A DNA stretch of 64,000 nt. Source: an uncultured Oscillospiraceae bacterium. GTDB lineage: Bacteria > Bacillota > Clostridia > Oscillospirales > Oscillospiraceae. The notes under the pieces were generated by a model. The model was not told the origin of the DNA and searched no databases. It saw only the letters and a list, made by a program, of their open reading frames with translations. How positions within the stretch are numbered: the first letter of the stretch is position 1; each line of letters starts with the position of its first letter. The translations under genes and the position numbers were made by a program. The stretch is from positions 1 through 64,000 of the forward strand of contig CALWYB010000004.1 of the NCBI GenBank assembly GCA_944385665.1, written 5' to 3'. Shown in pieces: positions 60,729 through 64,000 of this stretch.

Positions 60729-61577
60729 TCAGGCCTTCAGCAGCTGATAGAGGGCCTGGGCGCACTCCTCGTCGCTCAGAGCGTCCAGAGGAAGATCCAG
60801 CCCCTCCTGGCGCAGCTCCCAGAGAAGCTCCGTGGTGTCGGGGACGGTGAGCCCCACGGCTTTCAGTCCCTCCACGTCCTGGAAGACCTGCTTGGGGGCG
60901 CCGTCGGCCACCACCTTGCCCTTGGCCATTACCACCAAGCGGTCGGCCTGGGCGGCCTCGTCCATGTGGTGGGTGATGAGCACCACGGTGACCCCTCGCT
61001 CCCGGTTCAGGGTCTTGATGGTGCGCAGCACGTCGGCGCGGCCGATGGGGTCCAGCATGGCGGTGGGCTCGTCCAGCACGATGCACCGGGGCTGCATGGC
61101 GATGACGCCCGCGATGGCGATGCGCTGCTTCTGGCCGCCGGAGAGGAGATGGGGGGCGTGCTCCCGGTACTCATACATACCTACCGCTTTCAGGGCGTCG
61201 TCCACCCGGCGGCGGATCTCCTCCGGGGGGACCCCCAGGTTCTCCGGGGCGAAGGCCACGTCCTCCTCCACCACGTTGGCCACGATCTGGTTGTCCGGGT
61301 TCTGGAACACCATGCCCACGGTGCGCCGGATATCCAGCAGCAGCCGGTCGTCGCTGGTATCCATGCCGCTGACGTACACCTTGCCTCCGGTGGGCAGGAG
61401 GATGGCGTTCATGTGCTTGGCCAGGGTGGACTTGCCGCTGCCGTTGTGGCCCAGCACCGCCACAAAGGAGCCGTCCTCAATATCCAGGCTGACGCCGTTC
61501 AATACGATGGGGGCAACTCCCTCGGCGGTGACGTAGGAGAAGCGCACGTCCTGGGCGGAAATGATGGGTTCGCTCAT
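60729..61577 (-). CDS. ecfA1: ECF transporter ATPase EcfA (A1-type)
   Basis: A 282-residue ABC ATPase. Walker A is [19 protein letters not shown], the Q-loop [25 protein letters not shown] (cited as the segment 90-114) is the A1 type, the signature is [19 protein letters not shown], and Walker B is [13 protein letters not shown]. Together with EcfA2 and EcfT it forms the shared energising module for vitamin substrate subunits. GAGG lies nine bases ahead of the ATG. The methyltransferase gene is 29 bases upstream. Confidence 0.94.
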   Translation of the reverse strand: MSEPIISAQDVRFSYVTAEGVAPIVLNGVSLDIEDGSFVAVLGHNGSGKSTLAKHMNAILLPTGGKVYVSGMDTSDDRLLLDIRRTVGMVFQNPDNQIVANVVEEDVAFAPENLGVPPEEIRRRVDDALKAVGMYEYREHAPHLLSGGQKQRIAIAGVIAMQPRCIVLDEPTAMLDPIGRADVLRTIKTLNRERGVTVVLITHHMDEAAQADRLVVMAKGKVVADGAPKQVFQDVEGLKAVGLTVPDTTELLWELRQEGLDLPLDALSDEECAQALYQLLKA

Positions 61578-61606
61578 AGCAATACCTCACTTGTGAGATC
61601 AAGAAA

Positions 61607-62467
61607 TTACTTGCTCCAGCGGCCGGTGGCGCCGCAGGGCAGCACCAGACCGGTCTGGGTGACGGGCAGGCCCAGCTCGTCCGAGACGGTGTGGCCGCCG
61701 AATTTTTTGGAGATGACGGTCTCCAGGATGTAGGTGACCACGCTGGGGGCCAGGCCGGTGGTGTAGGAGTTCAAGATGATGAACAGGGGATCATCGGAGA
61801 GCACCCCGCTCACCAGCTCCACAAAGGGGTAGAGGTTCTCCTCCAGCTTCCACACCTCGCCGGTGGGACCCCGGCCGTAGGAGGGGGGGTCCATGATGAT
61901 GGCGTCGTACTTCCGGCCCCGGCGGATCTCCCGCTCCACAAACTTGCCGCAGTCGTCCACGATCCAGCGGATGGGGGCGTCCTCCAGCCCGGAGCTCTTG
62001 GCGTTCTCCCGGGCCCACTGGACCATGCCCTTGGCTGCGTCCACGTGGCACACCTTGGCGCCCGCCGCCGCGCAGGCCACGGTGGCCCCGCCGGTGTAGG
62101 CAAACAGGTTGAGCACGTTGATGGGCCGGCCCGCCTTCTGGATTTTCTCCCGGGCCCAGTCCCAGTTGGCCGCCTGCTCAGGGAACAGGCCGGTGTGCTT
62201 GAAGTTCATGGGCTTTATATTAAAGGTAAGGTCCCGGTAGGACACGGTCCAGCGGGCGGGCATGGACTTGTTCTGCCACTGGCCGCCCCCGGTGGAGGAG
62301 CGGGCATATCGCCCGGCATTTACCTTCCAGCCCCGGTGGGTGCGGGGGGTGTTCCAGATGGCCTGGGGGTCGGGCCGCACCAGCAGCTGATCCCCCCAGC
62401 GCTCCAGCTTCTCGCCCCGTCCGCAGTCGATGAGCTCATAGTCCTTCCATTGGTCGGAAACCCACAT
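61607..62467 (-). CDS. Class I SAM-dependent methyltransferase, RlmI/RlmL-C-like
   Basis: A 286-residue SAM methyltransferase. LNLFAYTGGATVACAAAGA is the SAM loop (motif I), VDAAKGMVQWARENA is motif post-I, and IIMDPPSYGRGPTG is motif IV with a Pro-Pro-Ser as in rRNA m5C/m7G enzymes of the RlmI type. The N-terminal 80 residues lack a PUA domain. It most likely modifies rRNA, but the base is unknown. RBS GAGAGGGG lies seven bases ahead. It opens the minus-strand run leading into the ECF genes. Confidence 0.85.
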   Translation of the reverse strand: MWVSDQWKDYELIDCGRGEKLERWGDQLLVRPDPQAIWNTPRTHRGWKVNAGRYARSSTGGGQWQNKSMPARWTVSYRDLTFNIKPMNFKHTGLFPEQAANWDWAREKIQKAGRPINVLNLFAYTGGATVACAAAGAKVCHVDAAKGMVQWARENAKSSGLEDAPIRWIVDDCGKFVEREIRRGRKYDAIIMDPPSYGRGPTGEVWKLEENLYPFVELVSGVLSDDPLFIILNSYTTGLAPSVVTYILETVISKKFGGHTVSDELGLPVTQTGLVLPCGATGRWSK

Positions 62468-62562
62468 AAAGTTACCCCTCTCGTCTCATTTAAAACTAAT
62501 ATAGTATACCATCCCGAATTTGGGCCGTCAATGAAAAGCAGCGGTCAAAAGGACAGAAAGAA

Positions 62563-62591
62563 TTGTATTTCTTTTGGAAGTGTGGTAGAAT
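62563..62591 (+). promoter_or_regulatory. Promoter of the coiled-coil protein gene
   Basis: TTGTAT (62563-62568), 17 bases, TAGAAT (62586-62591). Confidence 0.6.
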
Positions 62592-62646
62592 AACACAGAA
62601 ACTGACAAAAACGCCCCGGATTTGCGGGGCAGAGACGAGGTGCCCC

Positions 62647-63339
62647 ATGGATCATCCCTCCCGAAACGCCGCCGTGGGCGGCCCTAACCGCCCGGACGTC
62701 CCGCACCATTTGGAAAAGACCGCCGCGGAAAATACCCAGAAGCAGCAGGAGCTGGAAAAGCAGCTGGAGAAGCAGAACCAGGAGCTGGAGCAGCTGCGCA
62801 GCCGGGTGAGCGAGCTGGAGGAGCGGAAGGCCATCTTCCAGCGGGAGCGGGAGAGTCTGAGCCGGGAGCTGGAGCAGACCAAGACGGTGCTTCAGGACAG
62901 CCGGACAAGAGAGAAGGCCCAGGGGGAGGAGCTGGAGCAGCTGCGCCGGGAGCGGGACAGCCTGCGCGCCCGGGTGGCCGCCCTGGAACCGGACGCCGCC
63001 GCCTACGCCGCCGTGAAGGACCGCACGGCTGGGATGGAACTGCAGGCCCACTGCCGCGCCCACGCGGTGCAGGAGCAGGCCGAGCAGCAGGCCCGGCAGG
63101 TGCGCCGTGTGATGGAGCAGTGGCTGCGCCAGATGCAGGGGCAGTACGATGAACTGCGCAGCCAGGTGGAGGCCACCGTCTCCCACGCCGCTGACGAGTT
63201 GGGCAAGGCGGGCAAGTGTCTGGACCAGGTCAACCAGCTGCTGGGGGACCAGGAGGTGGCGCTGGAGGGGATTATCCAGGATTACCATGAAACAAACCCG
63301 GATCAGGTGCCCGCGCCGGTTCCCCTGAAAGAGGACTGA
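62647..63339 (+). CDS. Coiled-coil protein of unknown function
   Basis: A 230-residue hydrophilic protein without signal peptide or membrane helix. Residues about 22-115 are almost pure heptads of Glu/Gln/Arg/Leu (KQQELEKQLEKQNQELEQL and onward). A shorter helical part follows with QEQAEQQARQVRRVMEQWL, and the C-terminal tail is Pro-rich. It looks like a cytosolic structural or scaffold protein; DivIVA or Smc-like roles cannot be argued from composition. The start at 62647 has GAGG six bases ahead. It is divergent from the methyltransferase run. Confidence 0.72.
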   Translation: MDHPSRNAAVGGPNRPDVPHHLEKTAAENTQKQQELEKQLEKQNQELEQLRSRVSELEERKAIFQRERESLSRELEQTKTVLQDSRTREKAQGEELEQLRRERDSLRARVAALEPDAAAYAAVKDRTAGMELQAHCRAHAVQEQAEQQARQVRRVMEQWLRQMQGQYDELRSQVEATVSHAADELGKAGKCLDQVNQLLGDQEVALEGIIQDYHETNPDQVPAPVPLKED

Positions 63340-63408
63340 TGGAGGAAAACTGTGCAGAAAAGACAGGGGTTTTTCATAAAATCACGCCTATTCTGTGCGA
63401 AAGCTCCA

Positions 63409-63437
63409 TTGACGAATGGATGGGGCTGGCATACAAT
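63409..63437 (+). promoter_or_regulatory. Promoter of the small Cys-rich membrane protein gene
   Basis: TTGACG (63409-63414), 17 bases, TACAAT (63432-63437). Confidence 0.65.
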
Positions 63438-63489
63438 AAAACAAACTTAAAGAGTTTATCCGGTTGAAGTGGGAAAGGAGTGTGTGACC

Positions 63490-63744
63490 ATGATGTGCTG
63501 CAAGAGTTCGGTTCAGTGGATGGGTCATACTGCCTCCTGCTGCGAGGCTGGCTCCTTTGCGCGCTTTTTCCTGAATCACGCCATGATGGACACCATTCTG
63601 CTGGTGTCCATTTTTGCTATTTTGCTGGGGGTATCCGTGCTGCTCAGCACTCGAATTATTCTGGCCGTCCTGGTGGCGGCTCTGGTGATTCTGGGCGTGA
63701 TTTCCCATCAAACGCAGCCTTCTCCACCGTCAGGTGGGATATAA
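63490..63744 (+). CDS. Small Cys-rich membrane protein, unknown function
   Basis: An 84-residue protein. The N-terminal MMCCKSSVQWMGHTASCCEAG has four Cys in two pairs, followed by two closely spaced membrane helices (about 33-48 and 51-68) and a Pro/Ser-rich end. The ribosome site AAAGGAG is nine bases ahead, and a clear promoter and terminator flank it, so it is a monocistronic gene. I know no family or function; the Cys pairs suggest metal or redox binding near the membrane. Confidence 0.65.
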   Translation: MMCCKSSVQWMGHTASCCEAGSFARFFLNHAMMDTILLVSIFAILLGVSVLLSTRIILAVLVAALVILGVISHQTQPSPPSGGI

Positions 63745-63752
63745 TCAGGTAA

Positions 63753-63790
63753 AAGGCGGCTGCGTTCCCCGGAACGAAGCCGCTTTTTAT
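63753..63790 (+). terminator. Terminator before the LivJ-like gene
   Basis: GCGGCT(G)CGTTCC, two-base loop, complement with one mismatch, TTTTT. Confidence 0.82.
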
Positions 63791-63831
63791 ATATCACAGC
63801 AAAGTAAATCCAATCGTAAGGAGAGAATGTT

Positions 63832-64000
63832 ATGAAAAAGTTTCTTGCCTTCACCATGGCAGCGGCCCTGACCCTGTCTCTGGCCGCCTGCGGCGGTGGT
63901 TCCGGCTCCGGTTCCAGCGCCACTTCCGGTTCTGATGCCTCCAGCTCCGGCACCAGCACCGCCAGCGGCGCCGCCTTCAAGCTGGGCGGCACCGGCCCCC
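63832..64000 (+). CDS. ABC transporter substrate-binding lipoprotein, start only (LivJ-like)
   Basis: The first 56 codons of an exported lipoprotein. The signal MKKFLAFTMAAALTLSLAAC has its lipobox Cys at residue 20, and a Gly/Ser/Thr-rich tether of about 28 residues follows. The mature part begins AFKLGGTGP, the usual opening strand of branched-chain amino acid (LivJ type, Peripla_BP_6) binding proteins. RBS AAGGAG eight bases ahead. The rest is outside the window, so substrate and partners are unknown. Confidence 0.75.
   Translation, partial: MKKFLAFTMAAALTLSLAACGGGSGSGSSATSGSDASSSGTSTASGAAFKLGGTGP

Overview
The window is a chromosomal segment of a GC-rich, spore-forming, anaerobic Firmicute. 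Intact sigK with a pro-sequence, spoIIR, a T-box before thrS, a CIRCE operator, ECF vitamin transport, SLH-domain proteins, and Firmicute-type ClpE and DNA polymerase I all point that way. Codon use and gene content fit gut Oscillospiraceae of the Flavonifractor/Pseudoflavonifractor/Lawsonibacter kind (inference; no rRNA is present). I found no prophage, insertion sequence, CRISPR array, tRNA or rRNA gene. The region is mostly core genome with several regulated accessory cassettes.

Layout. 1-1.0 kb: start of a PutP-like symporter, preceded by a TetR regulator and a long perfect palindrome. 1.2-5.2 kb: YfbR nucleotidase, an ACT/DUF711 pair, CorA and a YbaK-type deacylase. 5.3-8.9 kb: CIRCE-controlled htpG and a CBS-domain membrane protein. 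8.9-13.2 kb: ECF sigma factor with a membrane partner, lysO, and thrS behind a T-box. 13.3-16.2 kb: uridine phosphorylase, then a MarR regulator, an OYE-family reductase and a flavodoxin. This three-gene cassette matches the gut bilirubin reductase operon bilQRS, including an HGDR motif at residues 164-167. 16.3-20.4 kb: sigK and a TAXI-type TRAP transporter. 20.5-25.7 kb: Lrp regulator, aminotransferase, ThrH, DUF1015 protein, IspE and SpoIIR. 25.7-34.7 kb: polA, an SLH protein, a shortened pyruvate kinase homologue with an FMN reductase, a WecG-like glycosyltransferase, thymidylate kinase, a DJ-1 protein and FthC.

34.7-41.9 kb: a 56-residue Cys/Gly-rich membrane peptide, MltG, a U32 peptidase, a second SLH protein, RimI, TsaD, and infC-rpmI-rplT with infC starting at AUC behind an attenuated leader. 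42.0-45.8 kb: a GlnK/GlnL-like two-component system followed by the glutamate carrier GltS. 45.9-50.4 kb: QueH and a SLOG protein, RibU under an FMN riboswitch, DinB with a candidate SOS box, and a PiT transporter. 50.5-53.5 kb: a BlaI/M56 signalling pair with two operators over its promoter. 53.5-62.5 kb: a long minus-strand run of methyltransferase, EcfA, a small coiled-coil membrane protein, EcfA, EcfT, TruA, a DUF5711 protein, CvpA and ClpE. 62.6-64 kb: a coiled-coil protein, a small Cys-rich membrane protein, and the start of a LivJ-like lipoprotein.

Links between genes. RibU is a substrate subunit that can use the EcfA-EcfA-EcfT module encoded 10 kb away. The TCS probably senses glutamate or glutamine for gltS. 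ThrH, the aminotransferase and the DUF1015 (SerK/SbnI-like) protein suggest a phosphoserine or homoserine branch. A short two-hairpin repeat occurs three times, next to gene 3' ends, with compensatory changes in its stems.
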